From a bacterium (GTDB taxonomy: Bacteria > Pseudomonadota > Alphaproteobacteria > Rhizobiales > Xanthobacteraceae), in assembly GCA_029946075.1 (NCBI GenBank), contig JAQSDT010000092.1, positions 1-7,441 on the forward strand: DNA of 7,441 nucleotides, given 5' to 3'. Positions 1 through 6,738 of this stretch are shown here, piece after piece. The stretch's first letter is position 1. The number at the start of each line of letters is the position of its first letter. The position numbers and the translations under genes are program-made. The notes under the pieces were generated by a model. That model was not told the origin of the DNA. It searched no databases and saw only the letters and a list, made by a program, of their open reading frames with translations.

Positions 1-201
1 CAGGAAGATCGACAGCACCATCTGCGGGCGGTTGGCTGACGTGATGTGGAACGCCGAGGCGATGTTCGGCAGCGCCGGCAACATCATGTCCATCGCGATC
101 GGGTTCAGCGCCATGATCGAGGCGATGACGACGACGAATTCGGGAAAGCCCATCGGGCGGTGGCCGGAAGCGGCCATGGCGTTGGCACTGGTGTCGGACA
201 A
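1..201 (-). CDS. Bcr/CflA-type MFS drug exporter, N-terminal part (runs off the left edge)
   Basis: The reverse strand encodes 67 residues of a membrane protein before the window ends. After a short polar leader comes GFPEFVVVIASIMALNPIA, then MDMMLPALPNIASAF, then the start of a second hydrophobic segment ending MVLSIFL. The first transmembrane helix with an Asp followed by LPALP is the hallmark start of Bcr/CflA-like 12-helix proton-driven exporters of the major facilitator superfamily. I chose the TTG start at 201 because GAGGA (210-214) sits 8 nt upstream. The in-frame ATG at 177 has no ribosome binding site and would remove only the polar leader. An in-frame stop at 229-231 rules out a start further upstream. 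The gene is divergent from the HemC homologue. Exported substrate is unknown; family assignment rests on the N-terminus only. Confidence 0.8.
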   Translation of the reverse strand, partial: MSDTSANAMAASGHRPMGFPEFVVVIASIMALNPIAMDMMLPALPNIASAFHITSANRPQMVLSIFL

Positions 202-209
202 ACGAAAAA

Positions 210-214
210 TCCTC
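210..214 (-). promoter_or_regulatory. Ribosome binding site supporting the TTG start of the MFS gene
   Basis: The reverse strand reads GAGGA, 8 nt before the TTG at 201. It decides the start, because the downstream ATG (177) has no purine-rich stretch in front of it. Confidence 0.5.
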
Positions 215-348
215 GTGAAGAAGGCAATCTAGGGCGATTGCTGCGATGCACAATCAGCGTTTTGGAATGGCAGCCCGTCGGCTCCGGCGGCGTCAGGCAG
301 GCGATGCCCGAACAAGGGGCAGAAGCGCCGATTGAAGGCCCAAAATCG

Positions 349-376
349 TTGTTCTGCCGGGCGGCTTGCTCTATCC
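349..376 (+). promoter_or_regulatory. Weak candidate promoter for the hemC-like gene
   Basis: TTGTTC (349-354) and CTATCC (371-376) are separated by 16 nt. They loosely resemble the alphaproteobacterial sigma-70 pattern CTTGAC/CTATAT. The pair lies in the 202-bp divergent region about 28 nt before the chosen GTG start. The match is poor and could be chance. I saw nothing else recognisable in 215-348. Confidence 0.2.
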
Positions 377-403
377 CCTGTGCTCGAAACGAACGGAGCC
401 GGG

Positions 404-1393
404 GTGGCGGGACAAAAGCTGAAGATCGGCACGCGCAAGAGCGTGATGGCGCTGGCGCAGACCGAAGGGATTGCGCGGCTGCTGCGCGCGTCGGATTCGG
501 CGCTCGATGTCGAAATCGTGAAGTTCGAGACCCGTGGCGACCAGGACCAGACCAGCAAACTGCTCCGTCACGGCGGCAAGGGCGGCGCCTTTGTCGCTGA
601 AATCCGCGAAGCCATGCGCGGCGGCGAATTGCAGGCGGCGATGCATTCGCTCAAGGATGTCCCCGGCAACGAGGAGACGCCGGGCCTCGTCATCGCCGCG
701 ATGTTGCCGCGCGATCCCGCCAACGACTCGCTGGTGCTGCGTCCCGGCGTGACGCTGGATGCGTTACGGTCCTCGAAGGGCAAAGGTTTCAAGATCGGCA
801 CCAACGCGGTGCGCCGTGCGGCTTATCTGAAGCGGCTGTTTCCCGAGATCGAGGTGATCCATTATCGCGGCGCCGCCGATACCCGCGTTGCAAAACTCGA
901 TCGCGGCGACATGCAGCGGCTGCCCGGCGGCGGCGAGGTCGGCCCCGCGGATGCGCTCGTGATGGCGCGGTCGGGGCTGGAACGCATCGGCATGACCGCG
1001 CGCATCGCCCATGATTTTTCCGTGCGCGAGATGCTGCCGGCGGTGGGGCAAGGCATCGTCGCGGTCGAATGCGCCGGGCAGGACTGGGTGACGCGCGAGC
1101 GCCTTGCGAAGATCGAAGACGACCAGTCGCGGCTTTGCGCCGAGGCCGAGCGCGAAGTGTTGTGGGTGCTCAACGGCCACTGCAACTCGCCAATCGCCGG
1201 CCACGCCACGCTTTCGGGCGGCGAGATGACGTTGACGGCATCCGTGCTCGACGAAACCGGCGACCGCTTCATCGAGGTGTCCCGCAGTGGCGCCGCCGAC
1301 AGACCGCGTGAACTCGGCCGCGCCGTCGGCCTCGATCTGCTCGACCAGGGCGCCGCGGAGATTATCGCGCGCACGCGGCCGGACGAACACTGA
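404..1393 (+). CDS. hemC: Hydroxymethylbilane synthase (porphobilinogen deaminase) homologue, divergent
   Basis: The family condenses four porphobilinogen molecules into hydroxymethylbilane in cytosolic heme, siroheme and chlorophyll synthesis. With a GTG start at 404 the protein is 329 residues, close to the usual 305-325. Visible landmarks are IGTR (8-11), HSLKDVP (81-87, with the catalytic Asp85), the Arg pair 137-138, RG at 155-156, TR at 160-161, LPAVGQG (211-217) and NGHC (257-260), whose Cys260 matches the cysteine that anchors the dipyrromethane cofactor. Unusual features: GTRKSVMALAQ replaces GTRxSPLALxQ, GTNAVRR replaces GTSSxRR, and about 12 extra residues (MQRLPGGGEVGPA region, 170-182) interrupt the DxGxYDAI segment. 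The start was chosen because CGGAG (394-398) lies 5 nt upstream; in-frame GTG 380 and TTG 332 lack a good site. No hemD, hemB or hemE is adjacent, so this may be a second copy or a paralogue with a changed role. Family is sure; true enzymatic activity is likely but unproven. Confidence 0.88.
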   Translation: MAGQKLKIGTRKSVMALAQTEGIARLLRASDSALDVEIVKFETRGDQDQTSKLLRHGGKGGAFVAEIREAMRGGELQAAMHSLKDVPGNEETPGLVIAAMLPRDPANDSLVLRPGVTLDALRSSKGKGFKIGTNAVRRAAYLKRLFPEIEVIHYRGAADTRVAKLDRGDMQRLPGGGEVGPADALVMARSGLERIGMTARIAHDFSVREMLPAVGQGIVAVECAGQDWVTRERLAKIEDDQSRLCAEAEREVLWVLNGHCNSPIAGHATLSGGEMTLTASVLDETGDRFIEVSRSGAADRPRELGRAVGLDLLDQGAAEIIARTRPDEH

Positions 1394-1465
1394 TTCCGGA
1401 ACCTTCTTCCGCGCCCGCGCGTTTGCCGCTATCGTTCGGAGATTGGAAGGCGGCGGGGTGCAGTC

Positions 1466-1756
1466 ATGCGTTACGCGTCAGTTCTGGGAGCCGTGCTTGC
1501 AGCGGCAATTTCATCGTTGCCGGCGCAGGCCGAGCGGCTCTATCTCGTCACCCCCGAAGAAATCGGCATCGGCCCGCCGCCGGCGCGCTACACGTCGGTC
1601 CCGTTCCGCTGCACGGATGGACCCGCCGGGAATTTCTATCATGGCGCCTGGTACGCGGGGCAGCCGACCGCGCTCTACCGCGGCAAGGCCTACCGGCCGT
1701 ATTACCGATACGCAGCCTATCGCGCCGTGCCGCGGACGTATCTCTGCGCGGAGTGA
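1466..1756 (+). CDS. Small exported hypothetical protein, Tyr-rich C-terminus
   Basis: This 96-residue product is not recognised as a named family. Residues 1-22 form a Sec-type signal peptide: MRYAS, a hydrophobic alanine-rich core, and a likely signal peptidase I cut after AQA (before ERLYLV). The mature part of about 74 residues is rich in Tyr, Arg and Pro, especially in the last third (YRGKAYRPYYRYAAYRAVP). It holds two cysteines (in FRCTDG and YLCAE) that could form a disulfide in the periplasm. The ATG is preceded by GGGGTG (1455-1460) at 5 nt. The gene lies 72 bp after the hemC homologue on the same strand, so cotranscription is possible. Periplasmic location is inferred from the signal peptide. 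Function is unknown. Confidence 0.7.
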   Translation: MRYASVLGAVLAAAISSLPAQAERLYLVTPEEIGIGPPPARYTSVPFRCTDGPAGNFYHGAWYAGQPTALYRGKAYRPYYRYAAYRAVPRTYLCAE

Positions 1757-1763
1757 CGAACAC

Positions 1764-1846
1764 CGTCATTGCGAGCGCAGCGAAGCAATCCATCGGGCCG
1801 CGTAACAAGAATGGATTGCTTCGTCGCTACGCTCCTCGCAATGACG
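1764..1846. repeat. CATTGCGAG-type intergenic inverted repeat (palindromic element)
   Basis: The left arm (1764-1793) begins CGTCATTGCGAG and ends GAAGCAATCCAT. The right arm (1811-1846) is its inverse, starting ATGGATTGCTTC and ending CTCGCAATGACG. The arms match over 12 bp at the outer end and about 16 bp at the inner end, and differ by a 6-nt indel plus a substitution; the loop is 17 nt (1794-1810). From memory, elements of this consensus are scattered in many copies between genes of Bradyrhizobium and Rhodopseudomonas. Here it lies between two convergent genes, 7 nt after one stop codon and 11 nt after the other. The transcript could fold into a long hairpin from either strand, which may stabilise the 3' ends or aid termination, though no T tract follows. 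Confidence 0.85.
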
Positions 1847-1857
1847 GCGCCAGCCGT

Positions 1858-4395
1858 TCACAGCCACAAGATCTTCTTGCGATAGTCGAGATCAGTCAGC
1901 AGCGGCTGGGCCGGTCCCTGATGGAACACAGCGCCGCGCTCCAGCGCGAAGACGCGGTCGGCCAGCGCCAGCACGAGGTCGAGATTGTGTTCGACGATCA
2001 CGATCGAGATGTGCTGCCGCAAGCGGTCGAACACCCTGAACAGTTCGACGATCACAGCGGGCGCCAGTCCCTCGAAGGGTTCGTCGAGCAGCAGCAGTTT
2101 GACGTTGCCCGACATCGCGCGCGCGACCGCGACCATCTGCTGCTCGCCGCCCGAGAGGTAATCCGCGGCGACGTCCATGCGTTCGCGCAGGCGCGGGAAA
2201 TAGTCGAGGATCTGCTCCTCGTTCCAGACCACGCCGTTGCAGCCGTCGGTTTTGCGCGCCAGACGGCCGAGCGAAAGGTTCTCGCGAACGGTCATGCCGG
2301 CAAACAGCCCACGGCCCTGCGGAACATAGCCGATGCCGGCGCGCGCGATATCGGGGGCGGGGAGGCGGGAGATGTCTTCGCCCGCATATTCGATCGCACC
2401 AGACGACAGCGGCACGAGGCCTGCGAGCGTCTTCAGCAGCGTCGATTTGCCCGCGCCGTTGCGGCCGAGCAAAGCTATGATCTCGCCTTCGCGGACGTCG
2501 AGCGTGGCGTCGTGCAGGATGTGGCTCTTGCCGTAGAACGTGTTGACGCGCTCGAAGCGCAGCACCTGCGCGGCGTTGGCGCGCGCGTGGTCGCTGGCGA
2601 CGTGCTCGACCTCGGGCACGCCGGTGCCGGTGTAAATCTCCTGCACGCGGCGATCGGCGCGGACGGCGTCGGGCGTGCCCGTCATCAGCACCTCGCCCTG
2701 GTTCATCACGGTGACGGTGCGGGAGAAGCCGAGCACGCGATCGACGTCGTGCTCGACGATCAAGACCGGAATGTTGGCGGCGATGTTTCTGACGAGGTTG
2801 GAGACGCGTTCGCGCTCGGCGGCGGCGAGGCCGGCCAGCGGCTCGTCCAGCAGCAGCACCTGCGGCTTGGAGCCGAGCGCGATGCCGAGATCGACCAGCC
2901 GCTGCCCGCCATAGGAGAGCTCGCCGCCTTCGATGGTTTCGATGCCCTCGAGGCCGAGGAACTTGATCAGTTCCGCGGTCTCGGCGTGGATTTCCCTGTA
3001 GTGGTCGATATCGCGCCAGAGGTTGAACCGGCCCTCGCTTTGCGCCTGCAATGACAACCGCAAATTCTCGTAGATCGAAAGGCCCTTGAACAGGCTGGTG
3101 ATCTGGAACGAGCGCGTCAGGCCGCGATGGCAGATCAGTTCGGGCGGCACGCCCTGGATCTCGCGGCCGTTCAGCTTGATGGTGCCGCCGTCGGTCGGGT
3201 AGAGGCCGGAGACCAGATTGAACAGCGTGGTCTTGCCGGCGCCGTTCGGCCCGATCAGCGCGTGGATTTCGCCGGCGCCGACGGCAAGGCTCGCATTCGT
3301 GACGGCGCGGATACCGCCAAAATTCTTCGAGACGCCGCTGACGTCGAGCACGGTGCCCTCGAGGCGCTTCGGCAGCAGGAAGGCCGGCAGCGGCAAGCCT
3401 TCGTAGATCCTGCGCCGGCTCATCGCGGCGGATTCTTCCGGCGGCGGCCACCAGCGTTTTGACAGCGTCGCCCAGATGCCGACGAGGCCGCCCGGCGAAT
3501 ACAGCACGAAGGCGACGAAGACGAGGCCGAACCAGAGCAGCCAGTTGCCGGTCCAGATCGAAAACAGTTCGCGAAACAGGATGAAGAACAGCGCGCCGAT
3601 CGCCGGGCCCAGCATGCTGCGCATGCCGCCGATCACGACGATTGCCAGCAACTCGCCGGAGAACGGCACCGACACCGCCTCGGCGGAGACGAGGTAGTTC
3701 TGAAAACCGATCAGCCCGCCGGCAAAGCCGGTCACGACCGCAGAGATCACGAACACGCCGAGCTTGTAGCGCTCGACCGGATAGCCCTGGAACGTCGCGC
3801 GCAGCTGGTTCTCGCGGATCGCCATCAGTACGTGGCCGAACGGCGAGCGCACCAGCCGCAGCAACAGGAAGAGCATGCCGAGACACAGGACGGAGACGAC
3901 GATGTAGTAGCTCAGCGCATTGTCGAGGCTGAACGGCCCGATGCTGCCGCGCTTCAGCCCGCCAAGCCCGTCCTCGCCGCCGGTCACCGCGGTCCAGCGG
4001 AAGGCGATGGTGTAGGCGAGCGCCGACAGCGCCAGCGTCAGCAGCGAGAAATAGACGCCGCGGCGGCGCAGGATGATGATGCCGACGAAGGCCGAGAGCA
4101 CGGCGACGATAGCGGCAGCGAGCAGCAGCGGCAGGAAGATGTCGCCGCCGCTGAACCAGTTGCGCTGGATCAGCCCCGCCGCATAGGCGCCGATGCCGAA
4201 CCAGGCGCCGTGGCCGAACGATACGAGTCCGGTGTAGCCGATGCAGAGGTTGAGCCCCATCGCGGCGATCGCGAGCGCCACCACCATGGTGCCGGTGTTG
4301 AGCGAGAGGCCCATCAAATAGAGGGCGAACGGCAGCGCGATGACGCCGAGCGTGGCCGACAGCAACTGATGATATCGGGCGGAGGGAGCGGTCAT
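1858..4395 (-). CDS. LivM-LivG-LivF fusion: HAAT-family ABC importer permease with two ATPase domains
   Basis: This 845-residue inner-membrane protein combines three normally separate subunits of a branched-chain amino acid type importer. Residues 1-312 are a LivM permease with several hydrophobic helices, the GYTGLVSFGHGAWFGIGAY signature (53-71) and a cytoplasmic coupling loop near 184-212. A Pro/Arg-rich linker (313-348) leads to the LivG-like ATPase: Walker A GPNGAGKTT (382-390), Q431, signature LSYGGQ (493-498), Walker B VLLLDEP (513-519) and switch His549. A second linker (about 590-610) leads to the LivF-like ATPase: Walker A GRNGAGKST (644-652), Q693, LSGGEQ (747-752), Walker B LLLLDEP (767-773) and His803. 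All residues for ATP binding and hydrolysis are present in both sites. The ATG at 4395 overlaps the livH stop (ATGA), implying translational coupling. There is no stop or frameshift between domains. The gene is last in the operon, and its end faces the inverted repeat. Confidence 0.95.
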   Translation of the reverse strand: MTAPSARYHQLLSATLGVIALPFALYLMGLSLNTGTMVVALAIAAMGLNLCIGYTGLVSFGHGAWFGIGAYAAGLIQRNWFSGGDIFLPLLLAAAIVAVLSAFVGIIILRRRGVYFSLLTLALSALAYTIAFRWTAVTGGEDGLGGLKRGSIGPFSLDNALSYYIVVSVLCLGMLFLLLRLVRSPFGHVLMAIRENQLRATFQGYPVERYKLGVFVISAVVTGFAGGLIGFQNYLVSAEAVSVPFSGELLAIVVIGGMRSMLGPAIGALFFILFRELFSIWTGNWLLWFGLVFVAFVLYSPGGLVGIWATLSKRWWPPPEESAAMSRRRIYEGLPLPAFLLPKRLEGTVLDVSGVSKNFGGIRAVTNASLAVGAGEIHALIGPNGAGKTTLFNLVSGLYPTDGGTIKLNGREIQGVPPELICHRGLTRSFQITSLFKGLSIYENLRLSLQAQSEGRFNLWRDIDHYREIHAETAELIKFLGLEGIETIEGGELSYGGQRLVDLGIALGSKPQVLLLDEPLAGLAAAERERVSNLVRNIAANIPVLIVEHDVDRVLGFSRTVTVMNQGEVLMTGTPDAVRADRRVQEIYTGTGVPEVEHVASDHARANAAQVLRFERVNTFYGKSHILHDATLDVREGEIIALLGRNGAGKSTLLKTLAGLVPLSSGAIEYAGEDISRLPAPDIARAGIGYVPQGRGLFAGMTVRENLSLGRLARKTDGCNGVVWNEEQILDYFPRLRERMDVAADYLSGGEQQMVAVARAMSGNVKLLLLDEPFEGLAPAVIVELFRVFDRLRQHISIVIVEHNLDLVLALADRVFALERGAVFHQGPAQPLLTDLDYRKKILWL

Positions 4396-5267
4396 TCGAA
4401 CTTCTCGATACGTTCGCCGAGCAAACCGCGCGGCCGCACCAGCAGCACCAGGAACATCAGCACGTAGATGGACGCTTCACCGGCAGCCGGTGCGAAGTGG
4501 ATGGTGATGCCCCTGACGACGCCGACCAGCATCGCCGCAAGCACCACGCCCCAGAAGCTGCCGAGGCCGCCGATCACGACGACGACGAAGGCGACCGTGA
4601 TGATCTCGGCGCCCATGGCGGGATGGACAATCGTGATCGGCGCAAAGAACGCGCCGCCCAGCGCCGCCATGCCGACGCCGAGCATGACGATCGCGGTCAT
4701 GTAGGGCTGCAGGCGGATGCCGAGCGCGGCCACCATGTCCGGCCGCTGGATGCCGGCGCGCACCACGCGGCCGAACGAGGTCTTGTGCAGCAGCAGCCAG
4801 ACGCCGATCAGCACCACGGCGACGACGGCGAGGATCAGCAGGCGATAGCGCGAGAACAGGAAATCGCCGAGGAAGACCGAGCCGCGAAACGCTTGCGGGA
4901 TCGCCGCCGAAATCGGCGGAGCGCCCCAGATGATCCGGATCGCCTGTTCGGCGACCATGGCAAGCCCGAAGGTGACCAGCAGGCTCAGGATCGGATCGGC
5001 GTCGTAGAACCGGCGCAGGATAAAGCGCTCGAAGAGAATGCCGAGCAGGCTCACCGCCACCGGCGAGAGCACGACGCCCGGGCCGAAGCCGAGATATCTG
5101 GTGATCTCGACCGAGATGTAGGCGCCAAGCGCATAGAACGCGCCATGGGCGAGATTGACGATGCCGCCGACGCTGAAGATCAAGGACAGGCCGAGCGCAA
5201 TCAGGAGGTAGTAACCTCCGAGCACCAGACCATTTACCACCTGTTCGAGCAGAAATCCGAACTGCAT
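4392..5267 (-). CDS. livH: HAAT-family ABC importer permease, LivH
   Basis: This 291-residue integral membrane protein is one half of the translocation channel and pairs with the LivM domain of the downstream fusion. It begins with the family pattern (LVLGGYYLLIALGLSLIFSV, residues 14-33), then NLAHGAFYALGAY (38-50). The coupling loop that docks on an ATPase is visible at about 166-184 (GRVVRAGIQRPDMVAALGI), followed by IGGLGSFWG (232-240) and the C-terminal VRPRGLLGE. Hydrophobic segments fill most of the sequence, as expected for about eight helices, and the length is normal. The ATG at 5267 has only a weak, imperfect ribosome site (GGGTCGG). The gene follows the binding-protein gene after 88 bp that contain a stem-loop, and overlaps the fusion gene by 4 bp. 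Confidence 0.94.
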   Translation of the reverse strand: MQFGFLLEQVVNGLVLGGYYLLIALGLSLIFSVGGIVNLAHGAFYALGAYISVEITRYLGFGPGVVLSPVAVSLLGILFERFILRRFYDADPILSLLVTFGLAMVAEQAIRIIWGAPPISAAIPQAFRGSVFLGDFLFSRYRLLILAVVAVVLIGVWLLLHKTSFGRVVRAGIQRPDMVAALGIRLQPYMTAIVMLGVGMAALGGAFFAPITIVHPAMGAEIITVAFVVVVIGGLGSFWGVVLAAMLVGVVRGITIHFAPAAGEASIYVLMFLVLLVRPRGLLGERIEKFE

Positions 5268-5280
5268 TACCGACCCGCAA

Positions 5281-5321
5281 GATCAAAAAGAGACGGCGCC
5301 GGCGCTGATGTGCCGGCGCCG
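5281..5321 (-). terminator. Stem-loop with T tract between the binding-protein gene and livH (possible partial terminator)
   Basis: On the reverse strand a perfect 10-bp GC stem (CGGCGCCGGC, 8-nt loop, GCCGGCGCCG; arms 5312-5321 and 5294-5303) is followed by TCTCTTTTTG. This is the form of an intrinsic terminator. It starts about 34 nt after the binding-protein stop codon and lies in front of livH, inside the apparent operon. In transport operons such structures often lower expression of the permease genes relative to the binding protein and protect the upstream mRNA. Partial read-through is inferred, because no other promoter for livH is evident in the 88-bp gap. Confidence 0.72.
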
Positions 5322-5355
5322 CAACGCCAATGTGCCCGACGCGCGGATCGGGCTA

Positions 5356-6600
5356 TTACACCTTCATGTTGCAGGGGTTCTGCGTCTTCGTCGGGTAGAT
5401 CGTTTCGAGCTCGGCGCCCGCCACCGGCAGGGCTTCGCCGAGCACCAGCATGTCCCACTTGTCCTTCATCTCGCCCTTCGGCTTCACGGTGAAGGGGTAG
5501 GCCTCCTGCACCAGCTGATGGTCCCAGGAACGGAAATAGGCCTTGCGCGCCTTCATGATGTCGAACTGGGTCTGCTTCTCGAAATAGCCGATCAGCGCGT
5601 CGCTCTCGGTCGACTTGGTCTCGGTGATCGCCTGCGCGATCATCTTCAGCGTGACGTATTCGATCCAGGCGTGATTTTCCGGCGGCTTGCCGTATTTCGC
5701 GGTAAACGCGGCGACGAACGCCTTGGACGCAGCATTGTCGAGCGTGTGATACCAGATGGTCGGCCACGTCCCGCTCAGATTGCCTTCGCCCATCGCCCAG
5801 GCGTCGCCGGTGTTGAGGTTGAAGCCGACCAGCGGGTAGGGCAGGCCGAACTCGGCATATTGCTTGACCAGATTTGTCACCTGGTTGCCCGCGAGGTTGC
5901 AGCAGACGACGTCGGGCTTGGCTTGCCGCACCTTCAGCAGATACGGGCTGAAATCGGTGACGTCGGTTGCGATCAGCTCGTCGCCGATCAGCGTGGCGTC
6001 GTTGGCGCTGAAGAAGGCTTTCGCGGCCTTCAGCAAATCATGGCCAAAAATATAGTCCGCGGTCAGCGTGACGAACTTCTTGCCCTTCACCATGCCCTTC
6101 TGGTTGAGCGCGGTGCCGACCGCGTTGACCATCACCGTGTTCGGGATGTCGCAGTGGAAGGAGTAGCGGTTGCAATCCTTGCCGCGCAGCGCGTCGGAGC
6201 GGGCGCCGGTGGAGAAGAACACCTTCTTGTTGCGCTCGGCGACCTGCATGATGGCGAGCGAGGAGGCGGAAGAGATTTCGCCGAACAAGAGCGTGGCGCC
6301 GTCCTGCTCGAGCATGCGCTGCGCCTTGGTCGCGGCGATGGCGGGATTAACCGAGTCTTCCGACATCAGGTCGATTGGTTTGCCCATGATGCCGCCGGCG
6401 GCGTTGATCTCCTCCGCTGCCATCTTCACGCCAAGCTGGGCGTAGCTGCCGATGGCGCCGAGAAAGCCGGTCAGCGGCACCAGGTGGCCGATCTTGATCC
6501 GCGCCGCCTGCGCGCGAACGACGGCGGGGGCTCCGATGGCGGATATTCCGGCAAAGGCGGCGCCGGCCTGCAACAGAGTGCGTCGGCTGTAGCGGGTCAT
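5356..6600 (-). CDS. HAAT-family ABC importer periplasmic substrate-binding protein with Tat signal
   Basis: This 414-residue protein captures the solute in the periplasm and delivers it to LivH/LivM. The N-terminus MTRYSRRTLLQAG carries a twin-arginine motif (Arg6-Arg7), a hydrophobic stretch and a likely cut after VVRAQA (near residue 32), so it is probably exported folded by the Tat system. The mature part begins RIKIGHLVPLTGFLGAIG, the typical start of the type I periplasmic fold of LivK-like proteins (Peripla_BP_6). Further family marks are AAEEINAAGGIMG (61-73), FGEISSAS (106-113), a ligand-side segment ADYIFGHD (181-188), and a C-terminal NPCNMKV. Mature cysteines at 143, 150, 233, 234 and 410 could form disulfides. 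The ATG has a strong site, GGAGG (6610-6614), 9 nt upstream. The gene is first in the operon and downstream of an IclR regulator. Substrate is not determinable; an aromatic or other carboxylate is as plausible as an amino acid. Confidence 0.93.
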   Translation of the reverse strand: MTRYSRRTLLQAGAAFAGISAIGAPAVVRAQAARIKIGHLVPLTGFLGAIGSYAQLGVKMAAEEINAAGGIMGKPIDLMSEDSVNPAIAATKAQRMLEQDGATLLFGEISSASSLAIMQVAERNKKVFFSTGARSDALRGKDCNRYSFHCDIPNTVMVNAVGTALNQKGMVKGKKFVTLTADYIFGHDLLKAAKAFFSANDATLIGDELIATDVTDFSPYLLKVRQAKPDVVCCNLAGNQVTNLVKQYAEFGLPYPLVGFNLNTGDAWAMGEGNLSGTWPTIWYHTLDNAASKAFVAAFTAKYGKPPENHAWIEYVTLKMIAQAITETKSTESDALIGYFEKQTQFDIMKARKAYFRSWDHQLVQEAYPFTVKPKGEMKDKWDMLVLGEALPVAGAELETIYPTKTQNPCNMKV

Positions 6601-6609
6601 GGTCGATCT

Positions 6610-6614
6610 CCTCC
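6610..6614 (-). promoter_or_regulatory. Strong ribosome binding site of the binding-protein gene
   Basis: The reverse strand reads GGGAGGAGA around this position, with GGAGG placed 9 nt before the ATG. It is clearly stronger than the site in front of livH, which fits higher output of the binding protein. Confidence 0.6.
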
Positions 6615-6671
6615 CGAGAGTTCATCCCGACGTTCTCCCTCCAGTTTTCGCTTATGCGACAATGTGAGAGA

Positions 6672-6702
6672 CGTTCTTCTATTATTGGAACGGATATTTC
6701 CG
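6672..6702. promoter_or_regulatory. Overlapping dyads, candidate IclR-type operator upstream of the transporter operon
   Basis: Two interleaved dyads lie in the AT-richer core of the 188-bp gap. CGTTC-N11-GAACG spans 6672-6692, and TGGAA-N7-TTCC (6686-6701) overlaps a second short palindrome, CGGATATTTCCG (6691-6702). TGGAA/TTCC half sites recall the E. coli IclR box (TGGAAATNATTTCCA), although the spacing here is 2 nt longer. The site is 72-102 nt upstream of the binding-protein ATG and just downstream of an IclR-family gene. The operon promoter is probably nearby, but I could not identify convincing -35 and -10 boxes. Confidence 0.35.
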
Positions 6703-6738
6703 GAGGTCGTGGCCGCTGTCAACGCCAAATGCGCCGCA

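Noticed and set aside
332..403. Upstream extension of the HemC homologue from TTG 332 or GTG 380
   Set aside because: The extra residues show no HemC similarity, and neither codon has a good ribosome site. GTG 404 has CGGAG at 5 nt and places IGTR at the usual distance from the N-terminus.
1423..3054. Long plus-strand open frame of 543 codons antisense to the LivF/LivG part of the fusion
   Set aside because: Its translation is Asp/Arg/Ala/Gln-rich with no family resemblance, and it mirrors the codon structure of the convincing ABC gene on the other strand. It also covers the small exported gene and the inverted repeat in another frame.
1892..3886. Minus-strand frame of 664 codons in another register of the fusion gene
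   Set aside because: Arg/Ala/Pro-rich translation typical of an out-of-frame shadow; the true frame holds all ABC motifs.
3832..5492. Plus-strand frames (3832-4467 and 4497-5492) opposite livH and livM
   Set aside because: His/Asp/Arg-rich translations without a hydrophobic or domain pattern; antisense shadows of membrane protein genes.
6347..6625. Minus-strand frame starting at ATG 6625 overlapping the binding-protein start
   Set aside because: It is out of frame with the real gene, its product is an Arg-rich shadow, and the region is fully explained by the signal peptide of the binding protein.
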